Shown: positions 1 through 9,022, numbered from the stretch's first letter. The stretch is DNA of 64,000 bases from Paenibacillus sp. FSL K6-1330 (GCF_037976825.1 NZ_CP150269.1:7363486-7427485); one strand, 5' to 3'. A program made the numbers and translations. The notes: a model not told the origin generated them from the letters alone.

Positions 1-527
1 TCAAGTTTCTTGAAGATAACGCCAGAGCCCAGGGTGTCTTCCTGTGAACTGCCGAAATCATTTCCGAAATCAAAATCCTCACCGAAGTCGAATCCCTCCG
101 GAAGCTCAAAGTCTCCCTCTTCCTCTGGCAGGGTACCGAAATCCTCTTCCACCCCTTCTCCCTCAGGGCCTTCCTCTTCAGGCACCGCGCTCTCTTTATG
201 TGTCAGCACACTGACAACAACCGGTCGCACCTTCTGAGCAACGCTAATAATCCGTTCATAGGGATCCCCATCGGACGTGGACAGCTGATGGCTGCCATTA
301 ATCAGGGTAATCGGTGAAGAGGTTGCAGGATGGCCCGTTATGAAGCTAAACAGCATCACCGCAATCAGAGCACTGCACACCGAACTGATCGCGGAAATCT
401 GGAATGTCGATAAACCCTTTTTACGGCGGGTCGTCCGCCACTTCGTTCGCTCAGGTCGGTCCTCGCTGGTATTTTTGCTCCGTCTGGAAATTTTAGTTGA
501 ATAGAAATCATCGTCAAATAATCCCAT
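1..527 (-). CDS. htrA: HtrA-type S1C serine protease, N-terminal 175 codons (cut by window edge)
   Basis: The gene starts at ATG 527 behind the purine-rich SD AGGGGAGAGAGGG and runs off the left edge. What is visible: a basic cytoplasmic head (residues 1-40, many K/R), one membrane segment (about 45-65), an extracytoplasmic linker unusually rich in Glu, Asp, Phe and Gly (about 105-160), and then GSGVIFKK, which opens the trypsin-like domain in DegP/HtrA proteins. The catalytic triad and PDZ domain lie outside the window. HtrA proteases degrade misfolded or secreted proteins at the outer membrane face. In Bacillus this gene follows walJ directly; here about 6.9 kb of other genes lie between them. 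The class is secure, the exact paralogue (HtrA/B/C) is not. Confidence 0.85.
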   Translation of the reverse strand, partial: MGLFDDDFYSTKISRRSKNTSEDRPERTKWRTTRRKKGLSTFQISAISSVCSALIAVMLFSFITGHPATSSPITLINGSHQLSTSDGDPYERIISVAQKVRPVVVSVLTHKESAVPEEEGPEGEGVEEDFGTLPEEEGDFELPEGFDFGEDFDFGNDFGSSQEDTLGSGVIFKKL

Positions 528-847
528 TGCGATCCCTCTCTCCCCTTGGTTGCTACGCGTCAAGATACTTTACCAGCTTCAGACCCTCCGCCATTACCGA
601 CTGACCTATGAAATCATCTTGTCGTCATAACAACCTGCCCTGTACCGAGTGTATCTAGTTTCCTATGAAATCGGCAGCGTATCACCTGTTAAATATCTCT
701 CTATTGTAAAGACTCTTCAGCGGCTAAAAAAGTTGCATTTTTGAGCATTCTGCTTGAACTTTTATCGAAATATGGCTTTACATTGAATATTTCAATCCAT
801 AGTCTGAAATGTAGTTCCAAAAAAGGTATGTATTGCCACCCAACAGT

Positions 848-1030
848 TCAAAAAAAACCCTGTATTCTTCTATTACCACAAACAGGGCGACTTAAGCGCA
901 AAACATCTGTTTTTTCTGAAAAAAGATGGGAAAACCTGGGCTGGCCGCATTTTAGAAATGCAAACGCCCTGGTACTTATTCGATGCAAGTGCTTAACAGA
1001 AGCATTCAAACCTTCTAGGTTTCTATTGTA
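848..1030 (-). ncRNA. Candidate structured RNA or transcription attenuator
   Basis: On the minus strand a -10-like TACAAT (1030-1025) is followed by about 165 nt that end in hairpin CCCTGT (887-882 arm) / ACAGGG (863-858 arm) and then eight U (857-850). Upstream there are two more hairpins: 961-947 (GCATTT/AAATGC, 3-nt loop) and 928-904 (CATCT plus U-run against A-run plus AGATG). CAGGGCG at 971-965 is fully complementary to CGCCCTG at 889-883, so it competes with the terminator stem, as in an attenuator or riboswitch. The -35 is poor. It may be a free small RNA or the leader of htrA, whose start is 320 nt downstream. I do not recognise a known RNA family. Confidence 0.4.
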
Positions 1031-1513
1031 CCACACGAACAGAGGTTCACGTCAGCTTTCTTTAATAAATACAAATGCCAAATTGATGGCAATTTTGAGA
1101 GTCAGTACAATGAGAGATTCTTCATTTCATAACAACGAATAGCCCGGATGAACCTATTAACCTTGTATACGTGCAGACAACCAAATGGTTCCATTATGCA
1201 GGCATTTTCTTCAATCCAACTTTTCTCTTCCGGCATATCCGCTATTCCTAACAGCCTACAACCCTCATTCGCGCATTCCCCCCTTAAACAGGATACCGGA
1301 CAATTATGTAAAGAAAATGGCAATATTGTCAGTCTCTCATGACAAATCGATCCAGTCCAGAACACAACGTTGAAGGGGACTTCGGCGACCCACACATCAT
1401 TCCTATTTGGATTCCCCGCAACTTATTCTTCCTAAGCCACCCCTTGGAAAAATTCTTCCTGCTACTCTCCGCTTGACCCCTGTAGACAAGATCGGCTTAT
1501 CCCGTTTCCCTAT

Positions 1514-1555
1514 TAAAAAAACCAGAAACCCTATCACATATGGTAGGGTTTCTGG
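1514..1555 (-). terminator. Rho-independent terminator of the nucleoside hydrolase operon
   Basis: A 12-bp perfect stem (CCAGAAACCCTA, 1522-1533, with its complement 1544-1555) is followed on the minus strand by a U-run. It lies 60 nt past the hydrolase stop. Confidence 0.85.
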
Positions 1556-1614
1556 TTGAAGATGAATCTAACCTATGCGCCCACTACTGACAAGATAATA
1601 GGCTCTCCCCGCAA

Positions 1615-2562
1615 TTAAGCGAGCACGGCATCCATCACCATTCGTAAGAAACGGCGGTAGTCCGCTTCATAGGCCACATTGATCTCGGGCAAATGTTCCC
1701 AAGTATGGTGATGGCGCGTATCCAAAATCGTCATGCCCAGGGTTAATTCCCCCTTCGTCTCGATCCCAACCTTGCCCTTCACGTATTGAATCAAGGAAGG
1801 CTCGATTACTGCGGCGACAGCCATCGAATCGATGAGCACGCAATACGATTCAAAGCCGCGTCCCAGCACGAATTGAATCATGTTATGCAGGAAATCCGCC
1901 TCGCGGTTTTGAGACTGCTTCAGCTCGGCAAGCTCACTCTCCGTAAAGTTCACGTCAAAATGAGTAGCAACGTCCAATCCGATGGCATACAGCGGCACGC
2001 CTGAGTTAAATACGATCTCTGCAGCTTCCGGATCCACGTACACATTCCACTCACTCTGCGGATTATCGCCGGTAGCGTTAGCTGTTGCATATCTATTAAG
2101 ACCATAGGAACCGGCAATCGCCGTGATCGAGCTGATCATCGGTTTGATCTCCGGTGCAATCATCATGGCCAGCGCCACATTGGTCAGGGGACCCAGCGCC
2201 AGAATATGAATATCTCCCTCATTCTTCTTGACCATCTCTATAATCATGTCAGCGCCATGCAGGCTTGACAGCTCGAGCTTCGGCGCCGGCAGATGATATT
2301 CAGCTTGTCCGTCCGAACCATGACTGAACGGATCGGAAGCCAGTGCTCGCACCAGCGGTTTCCCCATGCCTTTAGCCACAGGGATATCGATCTTCCCAAG
2401 CAGCTCCATGACTTTCAGGGCATTCGTGCTAGTCACATCGATCGGATAGTTACCGGCTACCGTCGTAACGGCCTCTACCTGAAGGGCAGGGGATTTGATC
2501 GCCAAGATCAGGGCCAGGGAATCGTCCATCCCCGGATCACAGTCAATAATTACCTTTTTCAT
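1615..2562 (-). CDS. Inosine/uridine-preferring nucleoside hydrolase family protein
   Basis: 315 aa. Nucleoside hydrolases cleave the N-glycosidic bond of ribonucleosides, giving base plus ribose, with a bound calcium ion. The calcium-binding signature DCDPGMDD lies at residues 7-14, AGN at 36-38, EWN..DPEAA at 171-181 and the late Asp at 245. The residue before Asp245 is Ile, where many IunH/Rih members carry a catalytic His, so base specificity or leaving-group chemistry may differ. The start has SD GAGAGAGGAAG. It is the last gene of a minus-strand operon behind a two-permease ABC importer and its binding protein, so a nucleoside or related glycoside is the likely imported substrate (inference). 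Confidence 0.88.
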   Translation of the reverse strand: MKKVIIDCDPGMDDSLALILAIKSPALQVEAVTTVAGNYPIDVTSTNALKVMELLGKIDIPVAKGMGKPLVRALASDPFSHGSDGQAEYHLPAPKLELSSLHGADMIIEMVKKNEGDIHILALGPLTNVALAMMIAPEIKPMISSITAIAGSYGLNRYATANATGDNPQSEWNVYVDPEAAEIVFNSGVPLYAIGLDVATHFDVNFTESELAELKQSQNREADFLHNMIQFVLGRGFESYCVLIDSMAVAAVIEPSLIQYVKGKVGIETKGELTLGMTILDTRHHHTWEHLPEINVAYEADYRRFLRMVMDAVLA

Positions 2563-2592
2563 TGAATTCTTCCTCTCTCCATACGAAAAATA

Positions 2593-3426
2593 TTACTTTA
2601 CACTTCCCTGGGTGAGACCGCTCACCAAATAGCGCTGGAACACAATCGTTAGTACAATAACAGGCAGGCTAGATATCAAGCCGCTGGCCGACATCAGCCC
2701 CCGGTCCAGTCCGCGTTCGCTCACGAAGGTGCTGGTCAGAACCGGCATCGTCTTCGTATGGGCGCCCGACAGCGTCACCGCGAACAGGAACTCATTCCAG
2801 CAGAAGATGAAGCAGATCAGCCCCGCTGCCGCAATGCCCGGGATGACCACCGGCAGCACGATGCGGAAGAACAATCCGATGCGGGAACAGCCGTCAATCA
2901 TCGCCGCCTCCTCCATCTCCACGGGCAGCTGGGCGAAGAAGGAACGGAGCAGCCATATGATTAGCGCCATATTCAGCGCAGAATAGGTAATGATTAAAAG
3001 AACATACGTATCCAGCAGATTTACGCGGTAAGCCAGCAGGAAGATCGGCACAATCACGACAACGGGCGGAATCATCCGCGTCATCAAGAGCAGATTCGGC
3101 AGCAGCGGGCCCCCGGTACGGAAGCGTTCAATCGAATAAGCCGCAATCGCACCGATAACCACGGTGATCAACGTGGCAATGCCGGAAATCAGCAGGCTGT
3201 TCACCAGGCTTGTCACAAAATCCGGATTCTGAAACAGGGTCAGGTAACTGTCAAAGACCGGCTGCTCCGGGAACCAGACCGGCGGAATGGCCATCTGGTC
3301 AACAGGGCGTTTAATCGATGTCAGCGCCACCCATACGATCGGCAGCATGAAGAAGAGGAAGAACAGGAGAAGTATCCCTGTTTTGAATCCCGTAAACAGA
3401 TGGTCTTTCAGTTTTCGGCTATTCAT
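2593..3426 (-). CDS. Carbohydrate-type (CUT1, MalG-like) ABC transporter permease
   Basis: 277 aa with about six membrane segments. The EAA loop that docks the ATPase is visible (EEAAMIDGCSRIGLFFRIVLP, about residues 170-190). It forms the membrane channel with the MalF-like partner encoded just upstream; the two genes overlap by 4 bp, which suggests translational coupling. No ATPase gene is present in the operon. In Bacillales such systems usually borrow a shared MsmX-type ATPase encoded elsewhere. Confidence 0.93.
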   Translation of the reverse strand: MNSRKLKDHLFTGFKTGILLLFFLFFMLPIVWVALTSIKRPVDQMAIPPVWFPEQPVFDSYLTLFQNPDFVTSLVNSLLISGIATLITVVIGAIAAYSIERFRTGGPLLPNLLLMTRMIPPVVVIVPIFLLAYRVNLLDTYVLLIITYSALNMALIIWLLRSFFAQLPVEMEEAAMIDGCSRIGLFFRIVLPVVIPGIAAAGLICFIFCWNEFLFAVTLSGAHTKTMPVLTSTFVSERGLDRGLMSASGLISSLPVIVLTIVFQRYLVSGLTQGSVK

Positions 3427-4304
3427 CGCTTCTTCCCTCCCCGGCTAAGCATATAAAGCGCGCCGAATATGACCACGGCCAGCAGTATCATCACGGCAGT
3501 GGAGACAGCCGACGCATATCCCATGTCATAGCGGCTAAATGCGATTTTATAGTTGTATACAGACACCAGCTCGGTTGCCGTGCCCGGTCCGCCACTGGTT
3601 AGAATGTAGACCAAGTCGAAGGTCCGGACGGCGTCCATCGCCCGCAGCACGGCTACAGACAGCAAAGCCGGGGCAACCAATGGCAAGGTCATCGACCAGA
3701 AGGTCTTCCATCTGGAAGCCCCGTCCATCTGGGCGGCCTCGTACACATCGTCCGGGATCCCTTGAAGGTTAGCGAGTACCATAATCATGACAAACGGACT
3801 CCACTGCCACACGTCCGCCAGAATGACAGAGAACATCGCCCAGCCCGGATCGGTCAGCAGCTTCGATGTATCGAAGGGAATATGCAGAAATTTAAAGATG
3901 GGTCCTAGCGGCGTAAATTCCGGAAGCAGGAACAGCCTCCAGGCTACCCCGACAACAACCGGAACCATCATCATAGGGACCATAAAGGCAACTTTGAAGA
4001 ATGACTTCCCCCACACATGACCCTTCAGCAGCAGGGCCAGCATCGTTCCCACGATCATTTCCGCGGCAACGGCACCTACCGTGAACTGGACACTTCTCCA
4101 TAATGAATTCATGAAGGTGGTGTCCGCCAGAAGCCTTTTGAAATTATCGAGTCCAATAAATTGGATGCCCAAATCCGGTCGCTGTAGCGGGTAGGAGAAA
4201 AAACTGAGTCCCAGTGCTGCCAGAATCGGAATCAGCAGAACCAGAACGATGATCAGAATGCCCGGCAAAACGAACCATAGTCTTTCACGTGGTTGAGATG
4301 GCAT
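3423..4304 (-). CDS. Carbohydrate-type (CUT1, MalF-like) ABC transporter permease
   Basis: 293 aa, six predicted membrane segments, EAA loop YEAAQMDGASRWKTFWSMTL near residues 195-214. The N terminus (PSQPRERLW followed by a hydrophobic helix) is typical of UgpA/MalF-like subunits. Partner of the following MalG-like permease and of the lipoprotein encoded 95 bp upstream. The SD (AAGGCGG) is weak and about 10 nt from the ATG. Confidence 0.93.
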   Translation of the reverse strand: MPSQPRERLWFVLPGILIIVLVLLIPILAALGLSFFSYPLQRPDLGIQFIGLDNFKRLLADTTFMNSLWRSVQFTVGAVAAEMIVGTMLALLLKGHVWGKSFFKVAFMVPMMMVPVVVGVAWRLFLLPEFTPLGPIFKFLHIPFDTSKLLTDPGWAMFSVILADVWQWSPFVMIMVLANLQGIPDDVYEAAQMDGASRWKTFWSMTLPLVAPALLSVAVLRAMDAVRTFDLVYILTSGGPGTATELVSVYNYKIAFSRYDMGYASAVSTAVMILLAVVIFGALYMLSRGGKKR

Positions 4305-4399
4305 TGTTCATTAACCGCCTTACGTTAGAGAATATAGAGAAAGGAAGGGTGCCCCTTCCTTTCTCTTAGCAGCGAACTGCTGTCATTCCTGTATGATCC

Positions 4400-5752
4400 T
4401 TAGTATCCTCGCGATTTCATCAATTCATTGAATTCGGTTTCCGCCTCTTTCAGGGCATCCTCGGCAGCTCGTTCGCCGAACAAATATTTCACGACGGCAT
4501 TCGGCAGAATTTCGCCTGTAATCGTCGAACCTTCCGGAATGAGCGGCAACGTCTCCAAGCGGAAGGAATTCATGATGTCCGCATGCGGCTCATAGAAGCT
4601 GTATTCCGAAGCCAAACTTCCAGTAAGTGCCGAAGTACGGGCAGGAATGTTTCCTACCGGCGCCGCTTTCTCCATCATTTCCTGGCTGGTTGCGAACTCC
4701 ATCCATTGGAAAGCGGCTTCCTGATTGTCGGAATGCTTGGTCATGACAAAGCCGTATGGCAGATAGAAGCGTTTAATGTCGCTGGTGTTGTCGTCATTTG
4801 CCGGAATTGCAGTGAAGCCAACCTTACCGGCAATAGTGGACTGATTCGGATCCTGCGCCATTTGCGCTACCGTAGTGGCCATCTCCGCCATCGCGCTGCG
4901 TCCTTGCAGGAACTCGGAGGAAGCATCCGACCAACCATACTGTCTGGCCGCAGGAGAAGCATACTGGAACAATTCCTTGAAGTCTTTCAGCGCTTTGATA
5001 CCCGCTTCATTGTTAAATTGCTGTTTATAATTGTCGTCGTATAAGTCGCCGCCGTAGTTAAACAGACGGTTATAGAACGCAAAACCGGACAGAATGCTAT
5101 TCTCGCCCATCAGAGTCACACCGTACAGGTTCTCGTCCGGACGGTTGAAGAATGCCGCGATATCCTTGTACTGCTGCATCGTCTGCGGCGGCTGAAGCTC
5201 ATAGCCATACTTCTCCTGAAACGCTTTCTTCTCGGCTGCATCTTCAAACAGGTCGGTCCGATACAGAATACCGTGCGTTTCATTCATATAAGGAAGGAAA
5301 TACAGCTGTTTGTCCGCACCGAAATAAGCATTGTCGATTCCCGGAAAATCATCCAATTCCAGCTCGTCCAGTTTGGCCTGCTCCGTGGCAATCGGAACGA
5401 TATAGTTCGCCAGTTGGAATTCAGGCACCCAGCCGATCGGGATGTACGCCAAATCGAAATCGACCTGTTCGGATACAAATTTTAATTTAAGCTGTTGTTG
5501 ATACTGGTCGTAAGGAAGTTCCACGACATTCACTTTCACGCCGTACTTTTTCTCGAAGTCAGGGATGATGCTCTTGAACGCATCCGCATGGGAACTGGTT
5601 TCCGCCATAATCGTCAGGGTCTTCGAACCTGATTTCTCCCCCGATCCACCCGTACTGCTTCCAGTTCCAGACCCGGAACATGCGGAGAGCAATAGTGAAA
5701 CCATGAGTAATGCCACTAACATTGTAAAACTTCTCTTTTTAGAAAATACCAT
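4400..5752 (-). CDS. Family 1 extracellular solute-binding lipoprotein
   Basis: 450 aa. The N terminus has a lipoprotein signal with lipobox LSAC (Cys25), followed by a Gly/Ser-rich tether and a sugar-binding-protein fold (TLTIMAETSSHADAFKSI, then the D-Y-Q-Q-Q-L-K-L-K-F region). It should sit on the outer face of the membrane and deliver substrate to the two CUT1 permeases downstream. First gene of the operon; SD GGGGGAG. The substrate cannot be read from sequence; the nucleoside hydrolase at the operon end hints at a nucleoside or N-glycoside. The divergent AraC regulator lies 248 bp away. Confidence 0.92.
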   Translation of the reverse strand: MVFSKKRSFTMLVALLMVSLLLSACSGSGTGSSTGGSGEKSGSKTLTIMAETSSHADAFKSIIPDFEKKYGVKVNVVELPYDQYQQQLKLKFVSEQVDFDLAYIPIGWVPEFQLANYIVPIATEQAKLDELELDDFPGIDNAYFGADKQLYFLPYMNETHGILYRTDLFEDAAEKKAFQEKYGYELQPPQTMQQYKDIAAFFNRPDENLYGVTLMGENSILSGFAFYNRLFNYGGDLYDDNYKQQFNNEAGIKALKDFKELFQYASPAARQYGWSDASSEFLQGRSAMAEMATTVAQMAQDPNQSTIAGKVGFTAIPANDDNTSDIKRFYLPYGFVMTKHSDNQEAAFQWMEFATSQEMMEKAAPVGNIPARTSALTGSLASEYSFYEPHADIMNSFRLETLPLIPEGSTITGEILPNAVVKYLFGERAAEDALKEAETEFNELMKSRGY

Positions 5753-6000
5753 GATAAGCCGACTCCCCCGTTTTTCTCTATAGTTTGTTGGTTCCTAACC
5801 CATAACCTGTAACGAAAATAACAAAAATACCGACAATAGAATAGAAACGTCCCCCTAAAGCATAAGATGACACGCCTTGTCGAATTGTCATAATAGGAAC
5901 TAACTGATAGGATAATAACAATAAAACAAGCGGGATATCACCCGAATTCGGTCATCTTTTTATAATAATCGGCTAATATTTAGCCACAAGGAGGGGAATT

Positions 6001-6756
6001 ATGAACCGGTTGCTGTTTCTTTTCCATACTCACCATAAAAAAGACACCTACATTCAGCTGCATCAGCATAAATGCTATGAACTTGTTTATTACTTTGGCG
6101 GAAGCGGAAATACGCGGATCGGAACGACCAATTTCACCTTCAAACCGCATACCTTCGCCCTCGTCTCTCCGCATACCCTGCACGATGAGAAGCATACCTC
6201 CGATTCGGAGCTGCTCTTTATCGGCTTTCTCTGCGAACAGGAAGAGGTCATCCGCAATTTGAACAAAGTCATTGAGGATGACGATAAACATACGATCCAG
6301 CAGCTGATTCTGAGGATGGAATATGAGTTTACCTCCCAGCAGGAGGGATATTATGAGATGCTCAATCTGCTCGTCAGCGAGTTGACCACGCAAATTCAGC
6401 GTCTGGTAGGTCTGAACAAGCATCTCCAGCCGGTTGAAGGACGGCTTAAATACGCCATCAATTATATGGACGAGCATTTTCAGCAAAAAATTTCCGGCGA
6501 ATCATTGGCCAGCATGTCCGGGTACAGTTACGAGCGCTTCCGCCATCTGTTTAAGGAAACAACCGGCGTCTCTCCCCAGCACTATTTGCTGCGCAAACGG
6601 CTGGATCATGCCAAGTCCCTGCTGCTGCACACGGAAATGACCATCTCGCAAGTGGCTAACGATTCGGGATTCGTCAAGGACTCCCAGTTCTGTGCTGTAT
6701 TTAAGCGGGAAACCGGGGTTACCCCGATGACCTTCCGTAAACAACCCAGCCTCTAA
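6001..6756 (+). CDS. AraC-family transcriptional regulator, divergent from the ABC operon
   Basis: 251 aa. Residues 1-110 look like a cupin ligand pocket (RIGTTNFTFKPHTFALVSPH region). Residues 150-250 hold the double helix-turn-helix of AraC proteins, ending in GFVKDSQFCAVFKRETGVTP, the usual C-terminal signature. SD AAGGAGGGG precedes ATG 6001. It is transcribed away from the solute-binding protein gene, the standard arrangement for a regulator of the adjacent uptake operon; the 248-bp gap should hold its operators, though I could not define them. Confidence 0.92.
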   Translation: MNRLLFLFHTHHKKDTYIQLHQHKCYELVYYFGGSGNTRIGTTNFTFKPHTFALVSPHTLHDEKHTSDSELLFIGFLCEQEEVIRNLNKVIEDDDKHTIQQLILRMEYEFTSQQEGYYEMLNLLVSELTTQIQRLVGLNKHLQPVEGRLKYAINYMDEHFQQKISGESLASMSGYSYERFRHLFKETTGVSPQHYLLRKRLDHAKSLLLHTEMTISQVANDSGFVKDSQFCAVFKRETGVTPMTFRKQPSL

Positions 6757-6992
6757 TACGAAGTACATCTAAAGGTATACCTTTATGTTTATATGGTGGG
6801 TAAGATTTCGTCAGATAATGAATGCAAGCGATGCTCTGATTCTGTCTTATGTGAAGAATTTTCCACCTCTCCCACGACCCCATTCTCTTCAGCTCTTCCC
6901 ATAGTTGAACTGGTTAGGTTATCCATTCATCTGTAGGTGACCTGCAGGGAATGTTATGAAGGGGAAACCATACTGTAAGGAGGGGTTATGGA

Positions 6993-7256
6993 ATGGCTAG
7001 AAGATCAAGGCGGCGCCGGAGTCCCGAAATGCAGCAGTTCATGACCAACGTCATGCGGGAGGAAGGCTATCAAGTAGACCCGCAGAGACAGCAGGACGTC
7101 AAATATGAGGTCGCCAAGTCACTTGGTGTACCCCTTAAACCGGGCGACAACAGAGATTTGACCACCGAGCAGGCCGGTAAAGTCGGCGGTGCGATTGGCG
7201 GTTCCATGGTCCGGGAGATGGTTCGTATGGCGCAAGAGAGCCTCAGCAAGCGCTAG
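6993..7256 (+). CDS. Small acid-soluble spore protein, alpha/beta-type family
   Basis: 87 aa. The segment KYEVAKSLGVPL at 43-54 and GGAIGGSMVREMVRMAQESL near the end match the two conserved blocks of alpha/beta SASPs, which coat spore DNA. The head is very basic (MARRSRRRRS), unlike classical SASPs, and the protease-cleavage context reads YEVAK rather than the usual TE(F/I)A, so it may be a minor or divergent member. The start is ATG 6993 with SD AAGGAGGGG; an ATG 5 bp upstream is out of frame. A single gene flanked by a terminator. Confidence 0.85.
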   Translation: MARRSRRRRSPEMQQFMTNVMREEGYQVDPQRQQDVKYEVAKSLGVPLKPGDNRDLTTEQAGKVGGAIGGSMVREMVRMAQESLSKR

Positions 7257-7295
7257 AACGAGCCTTGTTTCTCGGAATATGGTATTCCTTAAACA

Positions 7296-7346
7296 GAAAA
7301 AACAGCTCCATATCATAGATCCCTATGACGGTGGGGCTGTTTTTGT
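7296..7346. terminator. Bidirectional terminator between the SASP gene and walJ
   Basis: A-rich arm AAAAAACAGCTCC faces GGGGCTGTTTTT with about 20 nt between. The A-run/U-run symmetry lets it serve both the plus-strand SASP gene and the minus-strand wal operon. Confidence 0.7.
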
Positions 7347-7423
7347 AATGCCTGTATAATGATAAATAATATATGATGGCTTCGAAAATAAATTTCCTAC
7401 GGTAAACCTGTCGTTGCCGAAAC

Positions 7424-8227
7424 CTATTCTCCCACCTTATCCCAAGGGGTCGGACGGTCATAATACGTATCGCACAATTTAAACTCGCTATCCTTAAAGA
7501 AGCAGCCGCGGTCCTCCATCGTATCGCGTACGGTCATTCTCGCCAGCTCCATCATGTTATGATCGAGACTGAGATGAGCAAGATATGTACGTTTGGTATC
7601 TCCCGTCAGCAGCTCGCTTAAGGCATCGCCTGCCGAATTATTCGATAAATGCCCCATGTCGCCGAGAATCCGGCGTTTGGTATTCCACGGATAGCGTCCC
7701 ATCCGGAGCATCTCAATATCGTGATTGGCTTCCAGGACCAGGACATCCGATCCATCCAGCGCTTTCTTCACCTTATCACTGACATAACCGAGGTCCGTAG
7801 CGACGCCCAGCTTCTCCTCGCCGTCATAGAAGCAATAACCGACCGGTGCCGCAGCGTCATGGGATATTTCAAACGGCTCCACCCGAAGCGTGCCAAAATC
7901 CTTGACCTCATGACTCTCCAGCACAATCCGGTTCTCTTCCGCAATCTTGCCCAGCGACTTGCTCATCGCTTCCCACGTCTTCTCATTCGCATAGATCGGC
8001 AGATTGTATTTGCGTGCCACTGCGCCAAGCCCACGGATATGATCCGAATGCTCATGCGTGACCAGGATCCCGTCGATTTCTTCTCCCATCATTTCGCGTT
8101 CCTTCAACAGCTCATCAATGCGCTTTGCACTTAAGCCCGCATCAATCAGCAGTGTCGTATCCTCATTGCGGACAATGGTCGCATTGCCCGTTGAGCCGCT
8201 CGACAGCACGGAAAATGAAATCCCCAT
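7424..8227 (-). CDS. walJ: WalJ, MBL-fold metallohydrolase
   Basis: 267 aa. The metal-binding motif HEHSDH lies at residues 58-63 after the strand TTLLIDAG, as in WalJ/YycJ. The Bacillus homologue is linked to coordination of cell-division and wall metabolism, and structural work assigns it as a nuclease-like MBL protein; the physiological substrate is not settled. Last gene of the walRKHIJ operon and 7 bp past walI. Confidence 0.93.
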   Translation of the reverse strand: MGISFSVLSSGSTGNATIVRNEDTTLLIDAGLSAKRIDELLKEREMMGEEIDGILVTHEHSDHIRGLGAVARKYNLPIYANEKTWEAMSKSLGKIAEENRIVLESHEVKDFGTLRVEPFEISHDAAAPVGYCFYDGEEKLGVATDLGYVSDKVKKALDGSDVLVLEANHDIEMLRMGRYPWNTKRRILGDMGHLSNNSAGDALSELLTGDTKRTYLAHLSLDHNMMELARMTVRDTMEDRGCFFKDSEFKLCDTYYDRPTPWDKVGE

Positions 8228-8234
8228 AGTCTTG

Positions 8235-8984
8235 TTACTCCTTTGTCGTATCGCTTTTTGGCGTCAGCACGTCCCCGCTGATGCCTTGTACATAGATCAT
8301 CTCGCCATGATCCAATGTAAACCGCCAGGTTGGTGCTGCTAACTGATCCTCCGTATTAAACAACTGTCCATAATAGCCAAGCTGAATGTCCCTTACCGCC
8401 GAATCAGGCGGGATGAAATTACGTTCAATAAGTGTCTCCAATGCCTTCGATGCGGGCAGAACCTTCTGCTCCACCATATCGCTGCTTGGCAGAATCTCAA
8501 ACACGGGTACGCGAAACGCATGGATCTTCTGGGATTCATGGATGAACTCCAATTCCACATTAAACAGGGGCCATTCCTTCTGCACCAACGGTCGGAATAC
8601 GAAGACGTTCTCCTTATCCGATGGCTCATCATGGCGATAGTTCCCAAGATCCGCGATCTTGCCTTCCAGCGCATTCCGCAATTCCTTCTCATCGGCATAA
8701 ATCAGCTTGGTATCCACCGGCTGCTCCAGCCCTACCGGCCCTCCCTGGGCTTCCGCGCTGTAGATATAATTAATCTTGGGCAGCTGCGGCGTTTCTGTTG
8801 GAATCGGGCTCAGCAATTGAATCCCATTCTCCTCCATCACCTGTTGGGTACTGTCGGAAAGCGAGGTAAAATCCAGATTGGAGCCTACCTGCTCGCGGTA
8901 ATCCATCCAGAGCTGATAGCCCAGCACCAGATTCAGCAGCAAAAACGCGTAAATCAATACATTTTTTGCACGGCCCCAATCCAT
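8235..8984 (-). CDS. walI: WalI, membrane-anchored regulator of WalK
   Basis: 249 aa from ATG 8984. The longest frame begins upstream at 9068 but would overlap walH; ATG 8984 has the good SD AAGGAGGG, and MDWGRAKNVLIYAF matches the usual WalI start. One N-terminal membrane helix (about 8-26) is followed by an extracytoplasmic domain. With WalH it forms a complex on WalK that tunes kinase activity. Confidence 0.92.
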   Translation of the reverse strand: MDWGRAKNVLIYAFLLLNLVLGYQLWMDYREQVGSNLDFTSLSDSTQQVMEENGIQLLSPIPTETPQLPKINYIYSAEAQGGPVGLEQPVDTKLIYADEKELRNALEGKIADLGNYRHDEPSDKENVFVFRPLVQKEWPLFNVELEFIHESQKIHAFRVPVFEILPSSDMVEQKVLPASKALETLIERNFIPPDSAVRDIQLGYYGQLFNTEDQLAAPTWRFTLDHGEMIYVQGISGDVLTPKSDTTKE

Positions 8985-9022
8985 GATTTTCCCTCCTTGT
9001 GATTCAATTATATCTAAATCAT

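Larger units (their letters stand above)
528..1614. other. Non-coding stretch upstream of htrA
   Basis: I see no convincing protein gene in this 1.09 kb. The open frames present lack an SD and resemble no family. It does hold a minus-strand promoter-terminator pair with hairpins (850-1030) and the terminator of the nucleoside hydrolase operon (1514-1555), both listed separately. Confidence 0.6.

Noticed and set aside
741..1142. 133-codon plus-strand frame, and a 62-codon minus-strand frame at 848-1036
   Set aside because: No SD and no family resemblance; the minus frame would start inside the -10 of the RNA candidate. Conserved-looking sequence is better explained by a structured RNA.
2593..5752. 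Loss of an ABC ATPase gene from the importer operon
   Set aside because: CUT1 operons in Bacillales normally lack one and share MsmX-type ATPases, so this is not damage.
6956..6975. SigG-like promoter GAATG-N15-CATACTG before the SASP gene
   Set aside because: Its start point would fall within the SD, leaving no leader.
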